From Hedera helix (lineage: Eukaryota > Streptophyta > Magnoliopsida > Apiales > Araliaceae): 64,000 nucleotides of DNA. Where the stretch lies: the NCBI GenBank assembly GCA_947179155.2, contig OX359275.1, forward strand, positions 2,293,501 to 2,357,500, given 5' to 3'. The notes beneath the pieces are model-generated. The model did not search any database. It saw nothing but the letters and a program-made list of their open reading frames with translations, and had not been told where the DNA came from. This document shows, piece by piece, positions 22,577 through 35,189 of this stretch (position 1 is the first letter of the stretch; each line of letters starts with the position of its first letter). The position numbers and the translations under genes were made by a program.

Positions 22577-23799
22577 ATATATGTGACGACCCCGAATCCG
22601 GGTTCCTCGAACCTCGGATCCGGTTCAACACGAATACAACATTTTCCTTATCTTTCGTGAATTTTAACAATATTATAATTGCTAAATAATCATTTATTTA
22701 CAATTATATAACATCTCCTTCTATTCCAGAATCGAAATCTTTATACATTCCTAGTATGTCTCAATATCATACATGATACGACATTCTATTACAATCAATT
22801 TGAGTATTTAATACTCATATAACATACCAACTAAGTCTTATGCTACAGAATCATTTACCTGTCTAATTCGGACTGATATCTACAATAGATATTTAAATCT
22901 TCAATGGAAGTAATATATTTTCCTATTCCTTGTTCTTTATCGAGAACTTCAGGTAACTAGCCTTATCTGAAAATGTTGGTTTAGGCAAGAGTGAGCACGA
23001 CGGCTCAACAAGTTCAATAGCTACACATAACACATTACATGCTTCACATAAAATTTACAATTTATACTAACATCATGTTTTTCATGCATTTCAGTTTATG
23101 ACATACTGCTCATGCATATCATGCCTCGCATTTAATCTATGTTTCATGTCTAACCTCTATCATGACATATAGTTCAATGCAGGACAATTGTCTTAAATCA
23201 ACTACCGCATATCAACAGTTCAAATCAACTTATTGCACAAAGGCACATTAAAACATCTTTGCACATAACCACGTATGAGCACATCTCAGTTTAATAACAA
23301 ACTTATAATTCATGCACATAATACAACACGTTCTGAAAAACTTGACTGGACTTGTATAACCAGCTTACGTTAATCTTTCACGTTCCTTGCACCACCTACA
23401 CGGTATGTGAGATCAACGGTGCACAATATCAGTCAAAGTTTGACTCAATACTAAATCTTATTTTAAAGATATTTATTTCTTCTTATCATCCCCTTTATTT
23501 AATAAGGTTAATTTCATATTTTAGTCTCTCTTTGACTTGACTCAGTGTTTCATATTCAACACCATAAATCTTTTGTTTGAAACTATGCAATTCTGACATT
23601 TATTAATGTCACTGCATTAAAACTTGGACCCTATATTTATTTAGGTCGATCCACCAATTAATCACCAATGGACCATACCCTTGGTTTAACTTAATCACAT
23701 CATTTATCTCGATACCTATCATAATATTACCCACCTTGGATAATATTTTAAATTTTACTATCAATTAGTAATAACTTATAATGTTATTTAATTGTTAAA

Positions 23800-24870
23800 T
23801 AACACTTTAAATAATCATTACTATTATTAATTTATTTTTAATAATAGTTTACCTTAATAATTATTATTAATCTTTTAATAATAATTTAATTGCTTGCTAA
23901 TATTATTACCCTTTAATAATATTTTAATTGACTTCTCATTATTATCAATCATTTTAATAATAATTTAATTGTTCATCAATATTATCAATCATTTAATAAT
24001 ATTTGAAATCCTCACGTATCATTAGTAATTATTTAATAACGATTCAACCCTTAACTATTATTACCCAATAGTTAATTACTTGTTAAACAATATTATTAAT
24101 TCTTTAATAATATTCTAAATATTTATTTATCATTATTATTTATTTAATAATAATTTAACTCTTAACTATTATTATTTAATAGTTAATTAAATGCTAAATA
24201 ATATTATTAATCCTTTAATAATATTTTAAATTAATTACATATCATTATTAATTATTGAATAATGATTTAATTCTTAACTATTATCATTTAATAATTAGTC
24301 AATAATATTATCAATATATTTTAATTACTTAATAATCTTTTTTCGATTAAGTAATAATTTATTCCACTTAATTACCATTTAATTATTATTTAATATGAAT
24401 TAAATAATAATTAATTAACTAATTATCCGAACTCATTATTTAATATTAATTAAATAATAATTAATTAATTAATTAACCTTACTTATTATTTAATATTAAT
24501 TAAATAATAAATAATTAGTTTATTAACCTTAATTATCCTTTAATTATTATTTAATATTAATTAAATAATAATTAATTACTTAATTAACCTTAATTATTAT
24601 TTAATATTAATTAAAAAATAAATAATTAGCTTTCTAACTTTAATATTCTTTAATTATTATTTAATATTAATTTAAATAATAATTAATTATTTATTTAACT
24701 TTACTTATTATTTAAGTGCAATTAAATAATAAATAACTAACTTATTCATCTTAACATCCTTTAGTTATTATTTACTATTCATTAAATCATAATTAATTAA
24801 TTACATAACTTCATATATTATTTAATATTTATTAAGTAATATTTAATTAGATTATTAGCCTATTTATACA
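23800..24870. repeat. AT-rich palindromic array in unit D
   Basis: Tandem, diverged units of roughly 50-60 bp are built on the palindrome TTATTTAATATTAATTAAATAATAA with TTAACCTTA spacers. A related array lies in unit E at 27880-28500. Confidence 0.85.
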
Positions 24871-26583
24871 CTAATAAATAGCTAATATATAGTGAATCAC
24901 TCCAATAATTTCAAATTTTATTTTATAACACTTAACTAGCATGCCAATAGGTCAAATATTATTTTTCTGAAATTAAAAATAATTTTTCCATACTTATTAG
25001 CAATTTAGTAAGCTTTAATCCACCATTAATTCTAATAAATACCAAATTACAAAAAACTTCGGATTTTAAATTTTGATAATTTTCTTTATAAAATTATAAG
25101 CATTTTCTCTTTTGGAACCAACCCAAGAACCGGCCTAAAAATGCCCGAACCGGCCCTACCTAGAAATCATGAAAAACCGAAAAAAACCGAACCGGCCGGT
25201 TTTTTAAAAAAAATAGGCAGATTGCTTTTATGCTTTTTCAGACTTGGGGTCTCCGGCTAGAACGTGAATAAAATGAAATCTACAAGTCCGATCGAGGCCT
25301 ATTTGGTATCGATGGATTTGTAACTTCCCGAACTACATTTTTCTGTCATCAAACATCAAATTTGGATTTGTTTTGGTCACGGAAATTGGCTCCAAACCGG
25401 AATGTTGTGCACAACCCTAATACAATGAGGTGTTTTGGTAGAAAATCCATATCTTGATCATTTTAAATCGGATTTTAGTCATTCAACTTGGAGAATCTTC
25501 ATATTTCATGGATCTATCACCCAAAATTGACGGATCATAAATCCGACTTACGGATCGTGAACAGTAATTCCGTGAAGGGGCTGCTACGTATTAGATTAAT
25601 TTGTTTTCGTCGGTAAAAATTTATTCAGTGAGTTTGATGAAATTTTTCATCACAAACACATATAAAAACCCATGTTAAATCCATGTAACCCTAGATATAC
25701 CAATATAGCATGGATCTATCCATTTAGACTTTGAAAATTATATTTCTACCATAGAAATTACATAATACCCAAAGAACAATATCAAGCTAGAAGGTTTTAT
25801 ACCTTTTGTTGATTATCCTCTTTGTTAGAACTTTGAAAAGACTTGGATGATCAATTTTCTTACATAGATAACTTCCTCTTGAGGAGACCTCCATCTTTAA
25901 ACCTTGCTCCAAGATCATCCAACCATCAATGCTCACAAGATCTAACTTTCTTTTTCTTTTTCTCTAGAGCTTTTCTTTATTTTCTTTTTCTCTAGCTTTT
26001 CTAGTAAAAAGACTAACAACCATATCACAAGTGTGGGAAGCACTCTATATATAGCCAAATGCTAATACTTTATTAACTCTCCTAATTCACCAACATAGTC
26101 AATTTAGAGCTTAATTGAGATTACTATAGCATGGATTGATTGACAACTTGATTGACATCCATCAAGGTTGCTTGTAAGCAACTTTTGGAGTGTAAAATAA
26201 GCAAAAATAAAGCCACACACAACATCCACATGTGCCCCCCCCCCCCCCAAAATTCGGGATTTATCAATTTACTACACCATTTTAGCTTTATTTTTATATC
26301 CTATATAATTATATAGGTATCCATATATATATACACCAATGTATATATATTGACCACCACTTTGACTACCATTTGGGCTCCACATTGGACCATAGGATTT
26401 AATATATTGGGCTCATTCAACTAATTGATTTGGGCTCAATTTATATACTACATTGGGCTAATATTAAATACCCTATGTTACATTTAATTAAAACAAACAT
26501 TGGGCTTGGTTAATTATTACATAAATCAATGTTCAAATTAAATTATATGGACTACTAGGTTAATTAATTTGACCTAGTTTAAT

Positions 26584-29500
26584 TGTGACGACCCCAAATC
26601 CGGGTTCTTTAACCTCGGGTTTGGTTCTCACTGTACAATACTTAACAACAATGAAATACATATATTGTATTCAAACTACGCGGAATAATACAAAAGGTTC
26701 CTTATATAAAGGCTACACTTCCCAAGGTCTATTAACCTTAAATTGTAACATTACATATCTTAAGGGAAATACAAAAGATTTACAACAGTAATTACATAAC
26801 AGTAATTTAACTAGCATGCAATTACTAAAACTAAGCATTCGCTTTCCCCTTGCCTTTGTTCGATTTAGAGCTTTCGGGATTGGCTGAAATATAGTCATGA
26901 TATAGCAAGAATGAGCAACTAAATGGCTCAGCAAGTTTATAAACAACAATCATACGATATATCATGATGAAGGGAAATAACTTCAAGGTTTCAACAATAG
27001 CAATTGTGAAAGATAACAAGAATCAATGTTCAATAAAAGAAGGAATTGGCTCTTTACTGCTGAGTGGTCTTTAATGACCATGAACTGCTACTAAGGTAGA
27101 ACAGACATACAATGTCTGACTCCTTGTTAAAATAACGGGACACTTGAGGGGATCAGTCCTCTCATGTCCTATGTATATGCATCACATTTAGTTTTCTTGC
27201 GCGCTGTCGGGTCTCCGACAAATAAAAGTCCCCTTTAACTAGGGTTGTTCTATCTCAGTCTTACTGTAAGAATCCGCACCAGCAAATGGTTTGGATAAGC
27301 TTTTATAATATTCAATTAAATGAATTTAATATGCATTTGTCTAGCCGAAACAATTAGCTTAGACGTTCTTAAACAGTTTGCAAAAGCACTATGTGCGAAT
27401 ACAATAATCAATAATGATGTGAAGTAATTTTTGATAATTAATTCACTCAAAGGTCTGTCAAGTAACTATGGGTGTAGAATACTTGCTCAACAATAATTGA
27501 AATGTAAATACGGTTGAAGAATATCTGCAACAATAAATACAAGTTTAAGGGTAGAAAACTTGCCTGTTTGCTCAACTACAATAATTGTCTAGCTTTAACT
27601 AACTTGCTTTGAAAGACTTAACATTAATAAAGTCGGTCTAATAATTAGTACGGCGTATTTGCATAACTATACGCTTAATAATGAACTTATTTACCACACA
27701 TAAGTACTAACACATAATTTGCATTAGTCAAAACAATATTATTAACCTTATAGTTCCTTAATCATTTTAGGTTAATAATTTAATAAGTTAGAAAATATTT
27801 TTCTTAAGTGTTGGACACTTATTAAACACTTAAACAACTTATTACATTTGTTTAATTAAATCATAATTAAATTCAATTTATTTTATTAACTCAATCTCTA
27901 TTTAATTACTATTTAATCTTGATTAAATAGAAATTAATTAATTAACTCTAGTTATTATTTAAAATAAATAATAACTAATTGTACTTACTTATTATTTAAT
28001 TATAATTAAATAATAAATAATTATTGACTTAATTTTAACCTTCTTTAATTTAATATTAATCAACCAATAATTAACTAAGTAATTAACCTTACCTATTATT
28101 TAATTTAAGAAAATTAAATAATAATTTATTAATCTTAATCCTCTTTAATTATTATTTAATGTCAATTAAATAATAATTAATTATTTAATTAATTTTAATT
28201 ATTATTTAAGGTTAAATAATAATCAAATCATTCTTATTTATTATTTAAATTAAATAATAAATTATTACCCTAATAACTTAATTTCCATTAATCGTTATTT
28301 AATGCTAATTAAATAATAATTAATTACTTAATTATCCTTATTTATTATTTAATAATATTTAAATAATAAATAATTAATTTATAAATTTTATCTCTCTTTA
28401 AGTATTATTTAATAGGCATTAAATAATAATTGCTAATTTATCATCTTTATTTATTATTAACATTTAAAATAATAAATAAATAATAAATTTATTTAACTTA
28501 ACCATGGTTTAGCTAACTAGATTAATATTTAAAATATTTAAATATTAAACTTAATGAAAAATATCCTCCCCAATATTATTTTTGTATTATTATTATTTTT
28601 GTTATAATTTTAAATTAATTTTCAAATATTTAAATTAATTAAAATTTACCCGAATGGCATTTTCGTAATTAAGTTGAAAAACTGAAACGAGGGCAGAATG
28701 GTCATTTCGCCGAAAAAAACACGGAGGGGCAATTTGGTAATTTCGCAGAAAATTTCTTACCGCGCATGGCGCGCGTTTTCGATTTTTTTTTTTTTTTTTT
28801 TTTTACGGCCCAAAACGGTGCCGTTTTGAAGTCCGTCTGCTGGCCTCCGCGCGAATGCGCGGAGTAATTTACTTCTTATGCCAAACGACGTCGTTTGGCT
28901 CGCAGTCAGGCAGTGAACAGTGGCGCGCATTGCGCGGCCAGAGTTTTTATTTTTTTCCTCCCAGCAGAGAGTGAATAGTGACAAGAAATACACACTTTAA
29001 TAAAAACTATACCATCAAGTAAGCTTTAAATCCTCAATAAAAATCCAAAAAAATTACCAATTACCTTTTATTAATTTATAACATGAAAAATTAATTTTTC
29101 ATGATTTAATATCATTATTTTTTTATAAAATTTTTTACATCACATAAACTACCACAACTCATAACTTTTTGTGTATAACTCCATTTTAAGTGATTCAAAC
29201 TTTGTTTTTCTCATGATTTAATGTTCTATAATATTATAACATCAAACCTAAGTTTTATAAAAATATTTTTTTGGACATAAATTCCAAAACTTGTTTACAC
29301 ACTATTAAATACATATTTTAGCATATAAAATATACCAAAATACAAACCAAGCATATTAAACTCAAGCATGGCATAAATATTACCACTACACATTAATAAC
29401 TATATTAACATGTTTATATTAACATGATGATTTATTTAATTTAAAAACAAACTACATTTAAAATAACAATTACCTTGTTTTAATGGCTATCTTCCTTTTT

Positions 29501-30533
29501 CTTCCAAAGTAGGTGATGAATGAAGATGACATGCACCAAAAACTCCTTCTCCTCTCTTAGTATTTTACTCTCGCTAATTTCTCACTCTCAAATGCTCTCT
29601 AGCTCTCTCTTTTTTGGACTTAGAAAAATAATGAAATGTAGAAGTCTTACAAATGCAAGTATACTCCTACAAAATATTAGATACACAAATTGTATACATT
29701 AATCTAGACCATCATGCACCTATATTGGATACTTACACAAGAAAATTAGTCCATACTTAGTTGGTGAGAATTTTGTGGGAAAAGACTTTCCCAAAAACCA
29801 AAACAAGCAACCTAATATTAAATAAAGGAAAAATAAAAGAAATTCAAAACATCACTTTTCTCTCTCCTTTCCAACATGTCGGCTGATGGATCAATATATG
29901 TCCCAAATTCATTGTCATTTTGCTTAATTTAATAATTAAATAGTTTAATTAAGTATTTTTCAAGTGGGCCAATCATTGGGCTTTAATTTAAAATACCAAT
30001 TGGGCTCCTATTAAATTGTTTGGGCTACTAAATTGTCAAATTTTATTATTCTACACTCGGGCTACTAATTGACCCATGTTGGGCTAATTTAATAATTTAC
30101 ACATCAATTATTCAATCCATGATTAAATAAATAATTAGATTGAATAAATAATTAAATATTCTAACCCATAAGTATTAAATTACTAAATGGACTAATAAAT
30201 ATTATTATTAATATTTTACATTATTTACATTAATTAATAATCATATTAATTAATTTATTATATTTAATTCACTCATTATATTCAATTTAATTGAATATTT
30301 AATTAATAGGAAACTTATCAATTATTTTGATATTAAAACCTTAGGGTTTGTCCACTAATTTAATAACATATTAGTGACCCCCTTTAATTAATTTTAGTAA
30401 TTAATTACATAATTATTTAATCACATAATTAATCAATCACATAAAAGGATTTAAATAATCTCGTAAAACTAACTCGTTGGAAATTAAATTAATAATTTAA
30501 TTAATAAAGACGTGGAAATTCTAGGACATTACA
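26584..30533 (-). mobile_element. LTR-like unit E (3950 bp) nested in unit D, perfect TSD TTAAT
   Basis: On the minus strand it starts TGTAATGTCCTAGAATTTCC at 30533 and ends GGATTTGGGGTCGTCACA at 26584, with TSD TTAAT at 26579-26583 and 30534-30538. Unit D resumes on both sides. It contains a GC-rich block (28690-28930), AT-palindromic arrays (27880-28500), a GTCGGAGACCCGACAGCGCG block (27200), and the GAGCCATTTAGTTGCTCATTC box followed by TTTCAG (26881-26936). Landmarks are shared with truncated unit F. No conserved coding region is visible. Confidence 0.85.
27880..28500. repeat. AT-rich palindromic array in unit E
   Basis: Repeated TTATTATTTAA/TTAAATAATAA half-sites in tandem, the counterpart of the array in unit D. 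Confidence 0.85.
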
Positions 30534-31150
30534 TTAATACCTCAATTGGACTTATAATATAATCCAATTAGACTTACCTTTAATTATCCTACCACATTGG
30601 GTTACATAATTAACTCACCCATAGTTAATTCTCAACACTACCTTCCTTCCTCCATCAATTAACCAATGTTTGGTTAATTCTCTCTCTTGTCTACCAACTA
30701 GGGTTATTCAATTAACCCTACATTAGTTAGTTCTCTACACTCAATCAATACTTGAAAAATATTCTCCCAACACATTGACCATCATTTACATGACTTTCCT
30801 TCTTAATCCATACTTAAACTAATTAATTTATTAGTTTTATTGAGTATCTAATTTACTCATCTTCTTGTTTGGCTAACCAACACAACTCTAAGAATATATA
30901 ACTATGTATATATATCCTTATAATCATCTTCACTTCTCAAATGAATTTATTTCCTTAATAAATTCTCTATATGCATCATTACAATATTCTCACATTTAAT
31001 TTCTATCAAATAAATTATGTTAAAAAAAAAATGTTCACCCAAATTCTACACATCTCACTTCTCAAACTCTCGGTTTTAAACCATAACCTTTAATTGATTA
31101 TTTAAAATCTTAATTACAAATCTTATAAATATCTGAGATATTACAATATA

Positions 31151-32082
31151 TGTTATAAATATATACGTAGAGAAGTATTTATAAGTTTTCTCTAATATTA
31201 ATATCTAAAATATCAAATGTTTTATCACAAAATTACTTGTGTCAAAGTTTAAGAGCATAAATTAATCATTCTCAATATAAAATTCTTTATGTATTTTTAA
31301 TATCAACTAAGAGCACAAAGATGTAATGTAAAACAAAAAAGAGAAGGTAAGAAAACTAGTTAAAAAATATAGTCCTACTAAGATATTTCACCTATGTTAA
31401 ACTGAGCATATAACTAATTTATGTAAACAAGAAAATATGTGAAAGATATAAATGAAAAATAAAATGATAATAAATGAATATAAGTTTAATAATTAGTTGA
31501 ATTTAATATGGTCTAATAGTATGATTCTGTCTTTCCATTAGACAATGCCACTTGAAAGATGTCTTATTGAGTCCCAATAATCTATGAATGGAAGGTTTGT
31601 TTCATAAACTAAAAAAATAGACTATTGTTTTGTGTTGCGATAAATTTATATAAAATTATAATTATAAATTAATAATTTTATAAAAAATATTAATATTTTT
31701 ATAAGGCTCTATTCAAATGAAGGTAAACCCCATTTATTATTTACGTGAATAGAGAGCCTTGTAAAAATATTAATTTTTTTCATAAAAATATCAATTCTCA
31801 ACATATTAATAATCAGATAAAATTATAAGATGGTCCACTTATTATACATTTCTGCATCATTTTCTTAGAAAATAATGCATAAAATTGATGGAAGGTAGAA
31901 TTTGGCAGCATTGGGCGTCATTTGGAAAAATAGAAAAGAAAAAACATAAAAGAAGAGAAAAATAGAGAATAAAATGGAAGATAATATCAAGTCCAAAAGA
32001 GAGGAAAAATAAACTACTAGTAACCAACGAACGATGTTAGTGTGAAAACCCAAGCAGAAATAAGAACAAACCTATAGGAGAC
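31151..32082. other. AT-rich intergenic sequence upstream of the PPR gene
   Basis: It contains one strong hairpin (31691-31772, listed separately). The PPR promoter must lie here, but I see no convincing TATA box. Confidence 0.4.
31691..31772. repeat. Inverted repeat with about 25-bp arms (hairpin)
   Basis: Left arm 31691-31715 (ATAAGGCTCTATTCA at its inner end) pairs with right arm 31746-31772 (TGAATAGAGAGCCTTGT at its start). There is a 30-nt loop and only a small bulge. It is probably a small MITE remnant. Confidence 0.7.
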
Positions 32083-33360
32083 TTGCTCATCGGAAGTCGG
32101 GAAATAATGGTGGCATGCCTTTCATACACTCCCGAATCTCTACCAAGACGAACCCCTTACCTGAGCAATTCTACGAAGTTTGCTTCTCAGGATGCCCTAG
32201 CCTTACTCCACAAATGCGCAGATTTTAAACAATTGAAGCAAATTCATGCGAAGATCATCTGCAACGGCCTTTCTCAAGACCAAACAGTAGTAACCAATCT
32301 GCTTCGCCTTTGTTCCTCTTACGGGAAAATGGAGTACGCGACTCTGGTGTTTGATAAAATGTCTAACCCACCTTCAACCTTTACATGGAATATCATGATC
32401 AGAGGTCACACTATCAATAACAGCTCCCGACAAGCTATACTTCTCTATAATCGTATGATATGTCAAGGCGTACGACCGGATAAATTCACCTTCCCGTTTG
32501 TTATCAAGGCCTGCCTGGCTTCCTCTTTGGTCGAGAAAGGAAAAGAGGTACATATGTTCGCTATTAAAACTGGGTTTGATAAAGATTTGTATTTTCAGAA
32601 TACCTTGTTGGATTTTTACTTTAAGTCTGAGGATTTTTGTTACGGGCAAAAGATGTTTGACAGAATGCGTGTAAGAAATGTTGTGTCATGGACTACCGTG
32701 ATTGCTGGGTTGGTTTCGTCTAGGCAGTTAGATGTTGCTCGCGTTCTATTTGAGCAAATGCCGATAAGAAATGTGGTTTCTTGGACGGCAGTGATTGATG
32801 GCTATGCGAGAAATGGCAGGCCCCAAGAGGCCTTTGAACTGTTTTGGAGAATGCAGCTTGAAAATGTGACGCCAAATGAATTCACTATGATTAGCTTGTT
32901 AATAGCATGCACTGAATTGGGGAGCTTGAAGTTGGGGGCTTGGATTCATGACTTCACTTTGAAGAATGGCTTTGAACTTGGAATTTACCTAGGCACTGCT
33001 CTCATAGACATGTATAGCAAATGTGGTAGTTTGGAGGATGCCAAGAGAGTCTTTGACGAAATGGAAATAAAGAGCTTAGCCACATGGAATTCAATGATTA
33101 CTAGTTTGGGCGTCCATGGATGTGGAGAGGAAGCTCTTTCTTTATTTGAAAATATGGAGATGGCTAATGTACAGCCGGATGCAATCACTTTTGTAGGTGT
33201 TTTAAGTGCTTGTGTACATACAAATAATGTAGAAATTGGCCGTAGGTTATTTGATTATATGATTGAACGTTACGGGATCACCCCTATCGCAGAACATTAT
33301 GCTTGCATGCTTGAATTGCGTAATATTGAAAACACGATAGAAGAAGCTTACAAAGATTAA
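32083..33360 (+). CDS. PLS-type pentatricopeptide repeat protein, probably chloroplast-targeted
   Basis: An intronless gene of 425 codons. PPR proteins bind single-stranded RNA in organelles to direct editing, splicing or stabilisation. After a basic, Ser/Pro-rich leader (about 1-35) come PPR-type motifs: LKQIHAKII, TFTWNIMIRGHT, DKFTFPFVIKACLAS, YFQNTLLDFYFK, VVSWTTVIAGL, NVVSWTAVIDGYARNG, NEFTMISLLIACTELGSL, LGTALIDMYSKCGSLEDA, SLATWNSMITSLGVHG and DAITFVGVLSACVHTNNVEI. It has no E, E+ or DYW extension, so it is not a full editing deaminase type. The order and wording match what I recall of Arabidopsis At3g26630 (about 455 residues). A second ATG at 32107 (MVACLSYTP) could be the real start. 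The C-terminus is slightly shorter than the family, and sequence just past the stop (LINAM in another frame) hints at a late frameshift. Confidence 0.85.
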   Translation: MLIGSREIMVACLSYTPESLPRRTPYLSNSTKFASQDALALLHKCADFKQLKQIHAKIICNGLSQDQTVVTNLLRLCSSYGKMEYATLVFDKMSNPPSTFTWNIMIRGHTINNSSRQAILLYNRMICQGVRPDKFTFPFVIKACLASSLVEKGKEVHMFAIKTGFDKDLYFQNTLLDFYFKSEDFCYGQKMFDRMRVRNVVSWTTVIAGLVSSRQLDVARVLFEQMPIRNVVSWTAVIDGYARNGRPQEAFELFWRMQLENVTPNEFTMISLLIACTELGSLKLGAWIHDFTLKNGFELGIYLGTALIDMYSKCGSLEDAKRVFDEMEIKSLATWNSMITSLGVHGCGEEALSLFENMEMANVQPDAITFVGVLSACVHTNNVEIGRRLFDYMIERYGITPIAEHYACMLELRNIENTIEEAYKD

Positions 33361-35080
33361 TAAATGCCATGAATGTTTAGACCAGTAGGCAATAATGTGG
33401 CAAGATTAAGGTCCATGCTGGTGGATAAGTTGGAGCATTCTTTTGGAGAAATTGGTGGATCGTCCTGCTTTGGGATAAAGCACATTGTACATGCTCATTC
33501 TGCAGATATCAGCTTCTGCATTTCAACTGGAATATGGGTTAATATTCCCGAGTGATCATTGATGCTTTCAGATTGTATGACCATTTTTAATTATCAGAAA
33601 GAAAAGATACCACCGGCTTTAATAGAGGTGACAGTTGAGCATTCCGAGTCCTGATTCCTGTTAAACAATCAGCATAGCGAAGAACTCCCTGCTGAAAGAG
33701 TGATCAATTTATCACATAGTTAGGTATCAACAATTTTTGTTACTGTACTTTGATGGATGTAAATCTATAGTTAAATTAATATTTTCACTATTTTTTGTTA
33801 TAAAGCTTTGAAGCACCTTAGGTGTTTATGAATATGAACATCTTCTGTGATAAGAGTTGCATCTGTGAAGCTTATAAAGATCCGATTCTAAATTGTGTCT
33901 GGATTGTATTTATGGTAAAAATGTAATGGCCACGAGTCAGATTAGGTGTTCAGTCTCAGCATGTTTCCTAACTTGTATTTTGGAAAATGTAATCTGGCTG
34001 TTCTCTTCTCGTACGTTATATTGTACGAAGGAAGCATGGTATGCATGTGGACGTCAAGGCTTTCTGGTATACAAATGAACATAATATAGTATCAAATTCA
34101 CTTGTTCAAGAAAAGCGAAAATACATGCCACAAACAAAATGCATATATATCCACGTGCACATATTTTTGAATTAAGGCGCAACACTAAGTTATTTTGAAA
34201 AGAAGTAGCAAATGAATTAGAATGCACAAGGTATAAGCTTACCTAGGAGCATTGAGAACAGAAGTAAATGTGGAAAGTTTTGGGAGTTTCTTGAAGATTA
34301 AGATAGATACTGAAACTCTGATTTTCAGGACTGAAAATACAAATAGAAAACAATAACTGTCATACCAGATTACTCAAATATATCAACACAAGAAAAGCAC
34401 ATCTTTTGCTTTATACTTTAACTTGCATTTATCCTTAATGGCCTTTGGAGATTTGCTATATTCTTGATTTCTCTTCTCGTTTAACATAATATCTAACTTC
34501 TATGGACTAATTTTTACCTTTTATATATATATATATATAGTGAGAGAGAAAGAGAGAGCAATATACTCCTTTTCTTTCAAAAATTTCTCGAAGTGTATTC
34601 AATTTTCATTTTATGCGTAGATTAGTTTCTTTTTTTCCTTAGAAAAGTTTTAGTACCTTTCTTCTCTTTCATTTTCCCCTCTTTCTTTCCATATATATGT
34701 ACAAGAAAAGAATTTAACCTACATTCTAGGATAGTTTTTCCTGTAACACTATATATATAGGACGTGAGGTTTTTTAATTCATTCTCTACGGCTGTACATC
34801 ATTGCAAAGATTTAGGTAAGCAATTTAATCTATTGTACCTAGTATGTATTTGTATGAAATATTTACAGGGGTTAATTTACTTGAATTAATTAAGTGTAAT
34901 TTAATCCGTTAATATTCTTTTGATTGATCCATTCCAGCCACTGATATCTTCTTTGCTTCTGGTGACTATTTGGAGTGCTTCAATATAAATCAAGGTGAGT
35001 ATTACATTTTCTTAGTCTTTAAACTCTGCACATCTTTCCTACGGAGTGCGTGATGCCAATTCTTGAACATATGCAGTAGC
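33361..35080. other. Intergenic: PPR 3' flank and CAD-like upstream region
   Basis: No further gene is recognised. A GA-rich run (GAGAGAGAAAGAGAGAG) lies at 34543-34558 and a TATATATAG near 34752. Possible splice-like signals (AAGGTGAGTATT near 34993) suggest a lost or non-coding first exon for the downstream dehydrogenase. Confidence 0.35.
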
Positions 35081-35189
35081 AAATGGCAATAGAGTCCATT
35101 AAACAAGTACTTCAACTACTATATTGCATATGGGAACATATTATGAGAAACATTGGTTTCAGAAGAAGCCGAACAGGATGTTCAGCAGC

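Larger units (their letters stand above)
22582..31145 (-). mobile_element. LTR-like unit D (about 4.6 kb after removing nested unit E), perfect TSD ATATA
   Basis: Read on the minus strand it starts TGTAATATCTCAGATATT at 31145 and ends ACCCGGATTCGGGGTCGTCACA-like at 22582. The perfect TSD ATATA is at 22577-22581 and 31146-31150. It is interrupted at 26583 by unit E. Landmarks on the minus strand are a CCGGTTCGG-rich block (25110-25210), a long AT-rich palindromic array (about 23800-24870), and the GAGCCGTCGTGCTCACTC box followed by TTTTCAG (22966-23011). No gag or pol remains anywhere. It is interpreted as a solo LTR of a large-LTR family, or a complete non-coding unit. Confidence 0.8.

Noticed and set aside
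28757..28993. 78-codon minus frame in the GC-rich block of unit E
   Set aside because: No homology recognised. It reflects locally higher GC and a T-run, and is not shared by relatives.
33373..33555. 60-codon frame just after the PPR stop
   Set aside because: It could be read as a C-terminal PPR continuation after a frameshift, but no motif beyond a short LINAM-like stretch (in another frame) supports it.
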